Positions 42,319 through 49,670 are shown, counted from the first letter of the stretch. The stretch is DNA of 64,000 nt from Sphaerisporangium viridialbum (GCF_049674955.1 NZ_CP187232.1:372001-436000), one strand, 5' to 3'. Made by a program: numbers and translations. The notes: generated by a model not told the origin, from the letters alone.

Positions 42319-43358
42319 GGATCCTGTTCTGGCACGTGCACGGGTCGTGGGCCACGGCGTTCGTCCAGGGCGCCCATGACTACGTCGTGCCGCTGACGCC
42401 GGACCGCTGCCCCGACGGCCGTGGCCGGGCGCGGACGTACCCCTGGCCCGACACCGTGCGCGAGGTGCCGTGCGAACGCCTCGCCCGCGAGGAGTTCGAC
42501 GTGGTCGTGCTGCAGCGGCCACACGAGATCGAGCTGGCGGAGCGCTGGACCGGCCGCCGCCCCGGCCGGGACGTGCCTGCGGTCTACGTCGAGCACAACA
42601 CCCCGGCCGGAGACGTCCCGCACACCAGGCATCCGCTGGCGGGCCGCGGCGACATCCCCCTGGTGCACGTCACCCACTTCAACGCGCTGTTCTGGGACTC
42701 GGGCCTGGCCCCCGTCCACGTGATCGAGCACGGGGTCGTCGACCCCGGCTACCGCTACACGGGTGAGCTGGCACGCGCGGGCGTCGTCGTCAACGAGCCC
42801 CTCCGCCGTCGGCGGGTGGCCGGCACCGACCTGCTGCCCGGCTTCGCGGCGGCCGTCCCGCTCGACGTCTTCGGCATGAAGGTGACCAGCCTCCCCGCCG
42901 ACCTGGGCACAACCGGCCTTCCCGCCGGGCCGGGTACAACCGGCCTTCCCGCCGAGCTGGGCTCGGCCGGCCTTCCCGCCGGGCCGGGTACGGCCGGCCG
43001 GGTCGCCGTCCACGAGGACCTGCCGCAGTCCGCGATGCACGCCGAGCTGGCGCGGCGCAGGGTCTACCTGCATCCCTACCGGTGGACCTCGCTCGGGCTG
43101 TCCCTGATCGAGGCGATGCTCCTCGGCCTGCCGGTCGTCGCGCTCGCGACCACCGAGGCCGTCGAGGCCGTGCCACCGGAGGCCGGGGTGGTGTCGACGC
43201 GCCCGGCCACGCTGGTCGACGCGCTACGAGCCTTCGCGGACGACCCGCCGCGCGCACGCCAGGCCGGAAAGGCGGGACGTGCCGCCGCCCTCGCCCGGTA
43301 CAGCCTCGAACGCTTCCTCACGGACTGGGACGACCTGTTCCGCGGCCTCGTGCCCTGA
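42315..43358 (+). CDS. Glycosyltransferase (GT4-like) with a 9-residue tandem-repeat insert
   Basis: A 347-residue GT-B protein. The N-terminal domain starts MRILFWHVHGSWATAFVQGA and includes AVYVEHNTPAGDVP. The donor domain near the C-terminus has RVYLHPYRWTSLGLSLIEAM with the retaining-GT Glu region. Between them, residues about 192-228 are four copies of GLPAxxGTT/A, encoded by four 27-base repeats. This insert is absent from related enzymes as I know them and is probably a flexible loop that varies in length. It overlaps gmhB by 4 bases, so both act in the heptose pathway. Confidence 0.87.
   Translation: MRILFWHVHGSWATAFVQGAHDYVVPLTPDRCPDGRGRARTYPWPDTVREVPCERLAREEFDVVVLQRPHEIELAERWTGRRPGRDVPAVYVEHNTPAGDVPHTRHPLAGRGDIPLVHVTHFNALFWDSGLAPVHVIEHGVVDPGYRYTGELARAGVVVNEPLRRRRVAGTDLLPGFAAAVPLDVFGMKVTSLPADLGTTGLPAGPGTTGLPAELGSAGLPAGPGTAGRVAVHEDLPQSAMHAELARRRVYLHPYRWTSLGLSLIEAMLLGLPVVALATTEAVEAVPPEAGVVSTRPATLVDALRAFADDPPRARQAGKAGRAAALARYSLERFLTDWDDLFRGLVP
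42890..42997 (+). repeat. Four 27-bp in-frame tandem repeats
   Basis: Units at 42890, 42917, 42944 and 42971 each encode nine residues of the LPAGPGTTG type. Units 2 and 4 are most alike (25 of 27), as expected for duplication of a two-unit block. Confidence 0.85.
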
Positions 43359-43375
43359 CATCCTGACGTCGGTGG

Positions 43376-43400
43376 TTCACCTGCCGTCCGGTGAGGTGAA
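43376..43400. terminator. Weak hairpin after the gmhB-GT unit
   Basis: Seven-base arms TTCACCT and AGGTGAA around an 11-base loop, 18 bases past the glycosyltransferase stop. It lacks a T-tract, and I call it from position. Confidence 0.35.
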
Positions 43401-43548
43401 GGGTTGGGTGGGCGACACACGGCTCAGCCGTCAATCCCTTGCCGGGTGGGCGAACATCCAAATGACCCGACGTCCTAGACCTTGCCCGGTCATGGTGGTC
43501 GGGCTGTCGCTCTGGCGCGCGTGCGGCAGCGCGAGGCCCGGCTCGGGG

Positions 43549-44043
43549 TCAGAAGCGGCGGTCGCTCCACATGCGCGCGTCGGCGCAGACACGGATCTCG
43601 ACGATGCGGCTGATGTGCCGCCCCCCGCACCGATCGCCCGGCACCACGAGGTGCGGCCCCTGCTCGTCCAGGTCCCGCCCGTCCATCTGGACGGCCACGA
43701 GCACCTCCGCGTTGCCGAACTCGGGATCGATCTCCCCCCACGACAGCACCGCGTGGTGACCGTCGCCTCCCAGCACCGACACCAGGAACCGCAGCCGGTC
43801 CTTGCGCCCGGAGGCGTCGAAGGTCGGTTCGGCCATGCGGGCCACGTCCACCAGCAGCGGACCTGCGAAGTGGTGCCGCCGGACCCCCGAGGTACGGCAG
43901 AGGAACGTCGCCTCCGCCTGCCGTTGCGGCATGGCCCGCAGATCGGCCACGCTGAGCTCGCCCGGCGCTCGCAGGTCACCCGCCAGGCGCATCCGCGCGC
44001 GGGGAGACACGCCATCCGTGAGGTCGATCAACGTGGGCTGCAT
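43549..44043 (-). CDS. Small molybdopterin-binding (sulfite oxidase-fold) protein
   Basis: A 164-residue protein resembling the SUOX/MsrP molybdopterin domain. It shows PGELSVADLRAMPQRQAEAT, then FLCRTSGVRRHHFAGPLLVD, where the Cys would be the molybdenum ligand, and a C-terminal PHLVVPGDRCGGRHISRIVE. The fold is shorter than usual (about 200-330), and there is no Tat or Sec signal and no dimerisation domain. It may therefore be a minimal cytoplasmic version or bind no cofactor. GAGGAGGGG precedes the ATG. It faces away from the small ORF and trmO downstream. Confidence 0.7.
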   Translation of the reverse strand: MQPTLIDLTDGVSPRARMRLAGDLRAPGELSVADLRAMPQRQAEATFLCRTSGVRRHHFAGPLLVDVARMAEPTFDASGRKDRLRFLVSVLGGDGHHAVLSWGEIDPEFGNAEVLVAVQMDGRDLDEQGPHLVVPGDRCGGRHISRIVEIRVCADARMWSDRRF

Positions 44044-44183
44044 CAGCCCCTCCTCGCCACCAGGCCACGCACATGCGACCGTTTAACACAGCATGCCCTC
44101 CCCTTGACTAAACCACACCCATATGCCAGTTAAAAGCGGCTTAGCTATTGCATATCTAAGGGGCATCTAGCCATTTGCCTCGC

Positions 44184-44300
44184 ATGCGCCTGACCTGGCG
44201 ACGGTGTAGGTGCGTCCTCGCGCGCTACGCCCTCGCCTACCAGGCCGCACTCCACCTCGCCGCCATCCTCATCTGGGCACGCCGCTGGCAAAAGCGATAG
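44184..44300 (+). CDS. 38-residue ORF, possible transposase C-terminal remnant
   Basis: The frame encodes MRLTWRRCRCVLARYALAYQ followed by AALHLAAILIWARRWQKR. The last 20 residues look like the helical end of IS5-type transposases (aYQAaLhLAaiLIW then basic). There is no ribosome site, so it could be a fossil and not a gene. It lies in an otherwise gene-free, lower-GC gap before trmO. Confidence 0.3.
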   Translation: MRLTWRRCRCVLARYALAYQAALHLAAILIWARRWQKR

Positions 44301-44309
44301 AACCTTGCC

Positions 44310-44777
44310 ATGCCAAGCTTCGAGGTCACACCGATAGGTACAGTCCGGAACAACCGAACGGACGTCCAGCACACGGACAACTGGGGTGCCGTCCGCAGCA
44401 CGATCACCATCGACGAGCGCTTCGGCGAGGCGTGCCTCCAGGGTCTGGAGGGCTTCTCCCACGTGGAGATCCTCTTCATCTTCGACCAGTTCCCGGAACA
44501 CGACGACTACCGTGAACCCCGCCCCTACCGCGGCCGCTCCGACCTCCCGCCCGTTGGTGTCTTCGCCGGCCGCGGCCCCCGCAGACCGAACCGCATCGGG
44601 GTAACGTGCTGCGCCATCGAATCCGTCCACGGCCGCGAACTGACGGTGGTGGGCCTCGACGCGGTCTCCGGCACCCCGGTCATTGACCTGAAGCCGACGA
44701 TGGCGGAGTTCCGCGCGGTGAACATCAAGCAGCCGGAATGGGTCAGCCGCCTGATGTCGGAGTACTTCCAGCCGTAA
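44310..44777 (+). CDS. trmO: tRNA (N6-threonylcarbamoyladenosine37-N6)-methyltransferase TrmO/TsaA family
   Basis: A 155-residue SAM-dependent methyltransferase of the beta-barrel TsaA fold. Family signatures are IGTVRNNRTDV, GFSHVEILFIFDQF, FAGRGPRRPNRIGVT and VIDLKPTMAEF. TrmO methylates t6A at tRNA position 37 in E. coli; some archaeal and actinobacterial homologues are less well studied. No ribosome site is evident. It converges on the DUF6879 gene with a 14-base gap. Confidence 0.88.
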   Translation: MPSFEVTPIGTVRNNRTDVQHTDNWGAVRSTITIDERFGEACLQGLEGFSHVEILFIFDQFPEHDDYREPRPYRGRSDLPPVGVFAGRGPRRPNRIGVTCCAIESVHGRELTVVGLDAVSGTPVIDLKPTMAEFRAVNIKQPEWVSRLMSEYFQP

Positions 44778-44791
44778 ACGGCCCCCGCCAA

Positions 44792-45439
44792 CTAGCCCTT
44801 GAACGTCTCGGTATGGGAGCCGTACTCGGGAAGCAGGGCGCGCATCTCGTCGGTGATCCGGGGTGGGGGCAGCGGCGCGATCTCGCGCTCGTAGTAGGCG
44901 AGCAGCTCCTCGCCGCGCTCGTAGATGCCCCTCACCAGCTCCAGCCACGGCCCGACCATCGCGGGGTCGGTGACCCGTCGACCGCCGAGGTGGCCGCCGA
45001 TGTCGTCGTACAGCACCTCGTACAGCAGTGAGTCCGACAAGACCAACAGCTCAGGCAGTGGGTCCATATCGCGCACGGCCTCCACCGGCAGCACTCTGAC
45101 CCGCTCTCCCGCGCCTACCCTGGCCGCCAGCACGTGCATTTCCCACTGCACGTACGGCGTCGGCGGTCGCTCCACGATCCTCACGCGGTGGACGGGGGGC
45201 CGGACCGTGTAGAAGTCCTTCAACGCCGCGCCCATCTCGGCCGCGAGCGCCAAGGCCGCGCCCCAGTCGCCGTTCATCATGGCCCGCCAGCTCGCCACGT
45301 CAGGCTCATAGAAATTCTGCGCCCGCTCCAGCTTCCACAGCGGCCCCGTGGCCGCCTCGAAGGCCGCCCCGAACTCCTCGTTGTAGTCCTCAACCGGCAG
45401 GACCACACCTGCCCTGCCTAAGGGGTGCGCGCTGCTCAT
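44792..45439 (-). CDS. DUF6879-family protein
   Basis: A 215-residue protein with WKLERAQNFYEPDVASWRAM and HRVRIVERPPTPYVQWEMHV, which match the RVRVxxEPxxxYxxWE pattern of DUF6879, a family common near XRE/DUF397 genes in actinomycetes. No biochemical role is known to me. The ATG at 45439 overlaps the stop of the HATPase gene (ATGA), so the two are translationally coupled. Confidence 0.75.
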   Translation of the reverse strand: MSSAHPLGRAGVVLPVEDYNEEFGAAFEAATGPLWKLERAQNFYEPDVASWRAMMNGDWGAALALAAEMGAALKDFYTVRPPVHRVRIVERPPTPYVQWEMHVLAARVGAGERVRVLPVEAVRDMDPLPELLVLSDSLLYEVLYDDIGGHLGGRRVTDPAMVGPWLELVRGIYERGEELLAYYEREIAPLPPPRITDEMRALLPEYGSHTETFKG

Positions 45440-45852
45440 GCCTGCTCCAATGATGTCGAAAGACGCCATCGGCCCCAGACGGTCTTGCCAGGAATGTCGG
45501 GGAGCGGGGTGACGCCTGCTTCGTGGGCAAGGGCTTCGACGATGGTCAGTCCTCGGCCGTGGATGGCCTCGATGCCGAGGTGCAGGTGGTGAGGCCGTTC
45601 GGGACCGTGGTCGGTGACCTCGACACAGAGCCCGTCCGCTCCTGCGGACATGGAGAGCCTGACCGGGGGCCGTCCATAGGTGATCGCGTTGGCCAGCAGC
45701 TCCCCGACCACCAGGACGACGTCATCCGCGAGGTTCTCGAAGGCCCAGGTGGTGAGAATGTCCTTCACCATGCCTCTGGTCTTACCCACCATCGACAGAT
45801 CGTCCGGCACGTCCCAGCCGACGGTACGGGGACCGTCCGGCGTTTCTGGCAT
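45436..45852 (-). CDS. RsbW-like HATPase (anti-sigma/ATP-binding protein)
   Basis: A 138-residue GHKL ATPase domain standing alone. The N-box is VVGELLANAITYG and the G1 box is VEVTDHGPERP, followed by GRGLTIVEALA. In actinomycetes such short proteins act as serine kinases or anti-sigma factors of partner-switch circuits. It lies directly after the small WYG-motif gene (stop and start adjacent) and is coupled to the DUF6879 gene. Together with XRE/DUF397 this forms a typical actinomycete regulatory module. Confidence 0.87.
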   Translation of the reverse strand: MPETPDGPRTVGWDVPDDLSMVGKTRGMVKDILTTWAFENLADDVVLVVGELLANAITYGRPPVRLSMSAGADGLCVEVTDHGPERPHHLHLGIEAIHGRGLTIVEALAHEAGVTPLPDIPGKTVWGRWRLSTSLEQA

Positions 45853-46074
45853 TCAGGGCTCCTCGGGCTGGTGCTTCGGGGTTCTTACCGGGACGATGCA
45901 CTCGGCCTCGCGTATCAGGTCACGGAGGTCGTCGGCGGTGCGTGCATGGACGATCAGAGGTTCGGGCGCGGGCCAGGTGGCGACGGCGTAGAACCGTCGC
46001 GTGCCCACGCCGTACCAAATGGCCCACGCGGGCTCGATCTGGTCCAGTCGCCGGGCGGCGGTCTGTTTGGGCAT
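45853..46074 (-). CDS. Small WYGxxTRRFxA-motif protein (copy 1)
   Basis: About 73 residues with AWAIWYGVGTRRFYAV in the middle and an acidic helical C-terminal half. It is paralogous to the protein at 58345-58650 (GWAVWYGQHTRRFWAM). The ATG at 46074 follows GGTGGGA; the frame stays open further upstream without a start signal. It is the first sure gene of the HATPase-DUF6879 operon. I know no function. Confidence 0.65.
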   Translation of the reverse strand: MPKQTAARRLDQIEPAWAIWYGVGTRRFYAVATWPAPEPLIVHARTADDLRDLIREAECIVPVRTPKHQPEEP

Positions 46075-46157
46075 GTCCCACCGTTGAGGCTCGGCCTGCG
46101 CGCACGGCACCCCTCGCCGGTGCCGTCCGCGCGCTCGCGCCTCGGTATCGCGCCTCC

Positions 46158-46340
46158 TCATGCCGCCGCCCCGTCTCGATGAGGCCGGCGTCTGCTGAAC
46201 GAGACACCCCGAGCCCGGAAGTATTCGTCGCCCGCACCCGACCGGACTGCCCGATCACTCGCCAACCAGTGACGAGCCTGTTTCGGATGGGTAGATGAAC
46301 TTTCTGCCTGGTGACGCATCCATGTCGTTTCGGCGGCCAT
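46158..46340 (-). CDS. Possible 60-residue protein upstream of the HATPase operon
   Basis: The frame starts at an ATG with AGAGGT five bases before it, in a lower-GC region (46300-46400) that would also hold the operon promoter. The product is basic and hydrophilic with no recognised motif. It could be the first gene of the operon or a chance frame. The rest of 46341-46577 is the divergent promoter region of the XRE gene. Confidence 0.3.
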   Translation of the reverse strand: MAAETTWMRHQAESSSTHPKQARHWLASDRAVRSGAGDEYFRARGVSFSRRRPHRDGAAA

Positions 46341-46577
46341 TTTTTACCTCTCTTATCCGGACATAGTTGGTGAATCAGGGTGCGCAATGAGCGCGGCACG
46401 GGTCTAAGCGATACATGGTGTTCTGGGACGGGGGCGGTACTTGTCGAAGCCCTTCACAGAGTGCCTGTGGCCAGCTAAGTTGTGCAGCGAAAGTTCCCGT
46501 ACATTTCCGAGACACTTTGTAGTGAGCCTGTGCTATTTGTGCTCCGGTGTAGCGAACCCCCGACGAACGGAGGCGAA

Positions 46578-47399
46578 ATGTCCGTTCCAGCCGCGCGCGA
46601 CTCAGCGGTGAAGTCCCTGGCCCTCTTTGGTGCCGAGCTGCGGGAATATCGAAAAAGGGCGGATCTCTCCCAGGAGCGCTTAGCGGAAATCATTCAATTC
46701 AGCATGAGCCTGGTCGGCTTCATCGAAAGAGGGCAGCGGACGCCTAGTCGCAACTTCGCGCAACGCTGCGACGACGCCCTGGCGGCGAACGGGGAGATCA
46801 TCCGTCTGTGGACACAGGTCACCCGTTCGGCAAGCCCTCAGTGGTTCAGGGGGTGGCTCGACATCGAGCAGGAGGCACACACCCTGCACACCTGGCAACC
46901 GCTGTACGTTCCCGGACTTCTGCAGACGGAGGATTATGCGCGGCTGGTGATTCGCGGCGAGCCTGGCCTCACGGATCAGCAGGTGGAAAAGCTCGTGGAG
47001 GCGCGAATGCAGCGACAGGAGATCTTCGCCCGTACCATCCCGCCGATGTTCCGGGTCGTGTTGGACGAAGGCATTCTCCAACGGCCGATCGGCGGCAAGA
47101 AGGTCATGCAGCACCAACTCAAACGTCTCATAGAAGCTGTAGAGTCCCCGAGGATCTGCATTCAGGTGAGCCCCCTAGCGCTAGGAGCCACTACAGGGCT
47201 GCTCGGCGGATTCGTGATCGCGCAGCTTCCAGGAGGTGCGGATACGGTATATATCGACTCCGCGACTCACGGACACGTGACAAATCGGCTAGAAGATGTC
47301 GAGGCCGTCTACAGCAGGTACGACACCATACGAGCTGAGGCGCTGCCCCAGCATGTCTCGATCGAGTTGGTCAGAGAGGCGAAGAAGCTATGGACCTGA
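46578..47399 (+). CDS. XRE-family regulator with DUF5753
   Basis: A 273-residue protein. The N-terminal helix-turn-helix (about 18-72) reads LREYRKRADLSQERLAEIIQ then SMSLVGFIERGQRTPS. The remainder is DUF5753 (about 90-265), with WQPLYVPGLLQTEDYARLVI and the usual RMQRQEIF. It is the standard partner of DUF397 proteins; the related WhiJ/BldB pairs influence development in Streptomyces. GGAGG precedes the ATG. The longer open frame upstream has no start signal. The DUF397 gene overlaps its end by 10 bases. Confidence 0.92.
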   Translation: MSVPAARDSAVKSLALFGAELREYRKRADLSQERLAEIIQFSMSLVGFIERGQRTPSRNFAQRCDDALAANGEIIRLWTQVTRSASPQWFRGWLDIEQEAHTLHTWQPLYVPGLLQTEDYARLVIRGEPGLTDQQVEKLVEARMQRQEIFARTIPPMFRVVLDEGILQRPIGGKKVMQHQLKRLIEAVESPRICIQVSPLALGATTGLLGGFVIAQLPGGADTVYIDSATHGHVTNRLEDVEAVYSRYDTIRAEALPQHVSIELVREAKKLWT

Positions 47400-47602
47400 G
47401 CGACGAACTGAAGACCGCAGCCTGGCGCAAGGCCACAAAGAGCGGATCGAATGGCGGCGACTGTCTAGAGGTTGCTCCGCTGTCCGGTGGCAGGGTCGGC
47501 TTGCGGGATACCGAGGCTCCCGAGCAGGCGCCTTTCGTCGTAAGCGCCAGCGTGTGGGATGCCTTCCTCGATGGCGCGAAGAAGGGCGAGTTCGACTTTT
47601 AG
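47390..47602 (+). CDS. DUF397-family protein
   Basis: A 70-residue protein with the family pattern AAWRKATKSGSNGGDCLEVA, VGLRDTEAPEQAP and VWDAFLDGAKKGEFD. It overlaps the XRE gene by 10 bases and is the cognate small partner, thought to bind or antagonise the regulator. The terminator at 47621 closes the pair. Confidence 0.92.
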   Translation: MDLSDELKTAAWRKATKSGSNGGDCLEVAPLSGGRVGLRDTEAPEQAPFVVSASVWDAFLDGAKKGEFDF

Positions 47603-47620
47603 CCTGGTGGCGGAGACATC

Positions 47621-47652
47621 GAAGAGCCCCCGGCAGTGGCCAGGGGCTCTTC
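47621..47652 (+). terminator. Terminator after the XRE/DUF397 pair
   Basis: GAAGAGCCCC and GGGGCTCTTC form a perfect 10-bp stem around a 12-base loop, 18 bases past the DUF397 stop. Confidence 0.75.
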
Positions 47653-47758
47653 AGCGCACGAGTGCTGTTCCGGTGGCCCGCTTGAACCCTGTCGACCCAT
47701 TGTCACTGCTGGTCAGCCCTGCTCGCCGGCCCCGAAGTGGTGGTGCATGTCCGCGGAT

Positions 47759-48883
47759 TCAACCGGGGTGGCGAACGTCGATGCGCATCGCCTCGTTGAA
47801 TGCGGGGTACCCGGGCAGCGGAGACACGTTCCACTCGCTCGCCACCTTCGCCAGGAGGAGTCGCATCGTTTCCGCGAACTCGGGGAAGTCGTTCAGGGTG
47901 CTCGCCATTTCCCAGCGGTGGGTCAGGAGTTGACGCATCGTCGGGGTGGGGTGCCGGGTCGGGTGCAGTGGTTTGTCGTCCGCTGTGCGTGGGAGCAGGC
48001 GTACCGTCACGTCCACCGTCCAGACGGCGATGGCCTGGCGTACCCCGGCGTGCCACACGGCGTCCTCGGCCAGCGCCGGGTATATCGCGGTGACCTCCGC
48101 GCGGTAAGCCTGCTCGATCTCCTCCGCCAGCCCCGGTGGCAGGACGAAGACGCACCAGCAACTGGAGAAGGGCATCCGGCAGTACGCGGCCGTCATGAAG
48201 ACCGACTGGAAGCACGCGCCCTCGAAGTCGATCAGCCGCAGCCCGTCCACAGTGAGCAGGTTGTTGTCGGGGCAGGTGTCGCCCGGGGTGAAGGCCGGGT
48301 ACTCCTGCCCGCCGGCCGTCCCGATGCGCGCCAGTTCCTCGGGCAGCCCCGGCGGCACCGCGATGCCGGACGCCGGTAGGAGAGTGAGCAGTTCGGCCGC
48401 GTTCCGCGCGATCCACGGCTCCTCGCCCCAGGACAACATGCCCTTGTCGTACGCGGTCCACAGGCGTGCGAGGTCCGCACGTCGATGTACCGATCCGGCG
48501 GCCAGCCGTCCCAGCCCGCGCGCCCAGGTGAGCAGGCCGTCCACGGCGGCCTTCGGATCGTCCCCGAGCAGTACATCCGCCAGCGTGGGGGCGTGGCCGA
48601 GGTCGTTCATCACCACCAGGGGAACGGAGGCGTCCACACCCAGCAGCTCAGGACCCGCCAACCGCAGCGACAGCCCGGCAGCCTCCGCCGTGAAGGCGCG
48701 AAGTGCCTCCGGCTCCGTGGTGAACGCCTTGACGATGACGCTGCCACCCTCGGCCGTACGGCACCGCAACACCGAACTGCGCGAGCTCCCACCCAGATCG
48801 ACCGGGTCAAAGAGCTCCACCCCGGCTACCTCACCCGCGGCCCGCAGAATCGCCTCCATCCCGGCATCCTGGCACCACCGCAT
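47759..48883 (-). CDS. APH/choline-kinase-fold phosphotransferase-like protein
   Basis: About 374 residues with a protein-kinase-like fold. It has SSVLRCRTAEGGSVIVKAF (N-lobe Lys), the substrate loop FTPGDTCPDNNLL and the metal-binding LIDFEGACF. The usual HGD of aminoglycoside phosphotransferases reads PGD, but the catalytic Asp, the Asn and the DFE Asp are all present, so it may be active. A Cys-rich stretch (SSCWCVF) follows. The ATG at 48883 has GGGAGG nine bases upstream; ATG at 48859 is another option. Substrate unknown. It converges on the XRE/DUF397 pair. Confidence 0.75.
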   Translation of the reverse strand: MRWCQDAGMEAILRAAGEVAGVELFDPVDLGGSSRSSVLRCRTAEGGSVIVKAFTTEPEALRAFTAEAAGLSLRLAGPELLGVDASVPLVVMNDLGHAPTLADVLLGDDPKAAVDGLLTWARGLGRLAAGSVHRRADLARLWTAYDKGMLSWGEEPWIARNAAELLTLLPASGIAVPPGLPEELARIGTAGGQEYPAFTPGDTCPDNNLLTVDGLRLIDFEGACFQSVFMTAAYCRMPFSSCWCVFVLPPGLAEEIEQAYRAEVTAIYPALAEDAVWHAGVRQAIAVWTVDVTVRLLPRTADDKPLHPTRHPTPTMRQLLTHRWEMASTLNDFPEFAETMRLLLAKVASEWNVSPLPGYPAFNEAMRIDVRHPG

Positions 48884-49219
48884 CGGCCGGTGCCTCCCAT
48901 TAATCCGCCGGAAGCGCACTCGGGTGGATGGGGCAGGCTTCGAATGAGCCTGCCGCGTCTACTGGAAGGTGATCGACGCGCAGGGACAGGCACGGTTCCC
49001 GCTCAGGCGCCCGGCTTTCCTTGACCTGCAGATTCATTTGTCCAAAATTCAAACGGCAGCCTTGGACGGGCTTCGGACAAAGATCCCTTGGTTGGTCGGC
49101 GGGCCACGTGCCACGATGTGGATATCCCGGATTTCCGTTTCGCCGGGATATCGCCGGACGCGACGCTTAGCTTTCTGGATCGCGAAGCGCCGCAATCCGT
49201 CTACGAGGGGAAATCAACC
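48884..49219. other. Intergenic region before the small secreted protein, with a 10-bp inverted repeat
   Basis: The 336 bases hold the divergent control region. GATATCCCGG (49121-49130) and CCGGGATATC (49143-49152) form perfect arms around a 12-base loop, 68 bases before the secreted-protein start. This could be an operator or a leader hairpin. TTTGTCC/GGACAAA near 49038 and 49074 form a weaker pair. No gene is supported here. Confidence 0.5.
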
Positions 49220-49564
49220 ATGAATAAGGTAACTCGATCGCTGGTCGTAGCGGCAGGTGCGATTGCCGTGCTGGCGCCGTTCGGCGGCGTCGCCCAGGCC
49301 GCGGATGCGAGTGCGTCCACGGTCAGGGCCGCGAAGGTGGTTTGCAACGCCCCCGGAACCGGCAAGACCACCGTCTGGGGCAAGTGCCAGAACAAGGGCA
49401 ATGCGACCGGTAAGGCGCGTCTGGTTTATTGGTGCGTCAATTTGATCGGCAACGGCTCGAAGCAGTACAAGACCGGGTGGAAGAACATCGCACCTGGCAA
49501 GACGGTCAAGTTTGTGGGCGAGTGCACTTTCAAGGCCCGTAACCCTTATTTCCAGATCGGCTGA
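49220..49564 (+). CDS. Small secreted four-cysteine protein
   Basis: A 114-residue protein with a Sec signal peptide (MNKVTRSLVVAAGAIAVLAP, cleavage after AQA at about 27). The mature part of about 87 residues is basic and has four Cys (42, 56, 72, 102) that could make two disulfides. GGGKxxVWGKCxNKG-like spacing and many Gly/Lys/Asn suggest a compact extracellular fold. I do not recognise the family. GAGGGG precedes the ATG. It is followed by a strong hairpin terminator. Confidence 0.8.
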   Translation: MNKVTRSLVVAAGAIAVLAPFGGVAQAADASASTVRAAKVVCNAPGTGKTTVWGKCQNKGNATGKARLVYWCVNLIGNGSKQYKTGWKNIAPGKTVKFVGECTFKARNPYFQIG

Positions 49565-49627
49565 CTTCACCCGGCCTAGCAGGGCGCGCCCATCGCGGCG
49601 AAGCCCTGCGATCCTGGCCAACGGACG

Positions 49628-49664
49628 CGGCGAGCGCCCCCTGCGCGGGTGGTGGCGCTCGCCG
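49628..49664. terminator. Bidirectional hairpin
   Basis: An 11-bp perfect stem (49628-49638 and 49654-49664) with a 15-base loop between the secreted-protein gene and the convergent small membrane-protein gene. It ends 6 bases before the latter's stop. Confidence 0.7.
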
Positions 49665-49670
49665 CCTTTG

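Noticed and set aside
44145..44948. 267-residue minus-strand frame over trmO
   Set aside because: It is antisense to a well-matched TrmO protein and shows no motif of its own.
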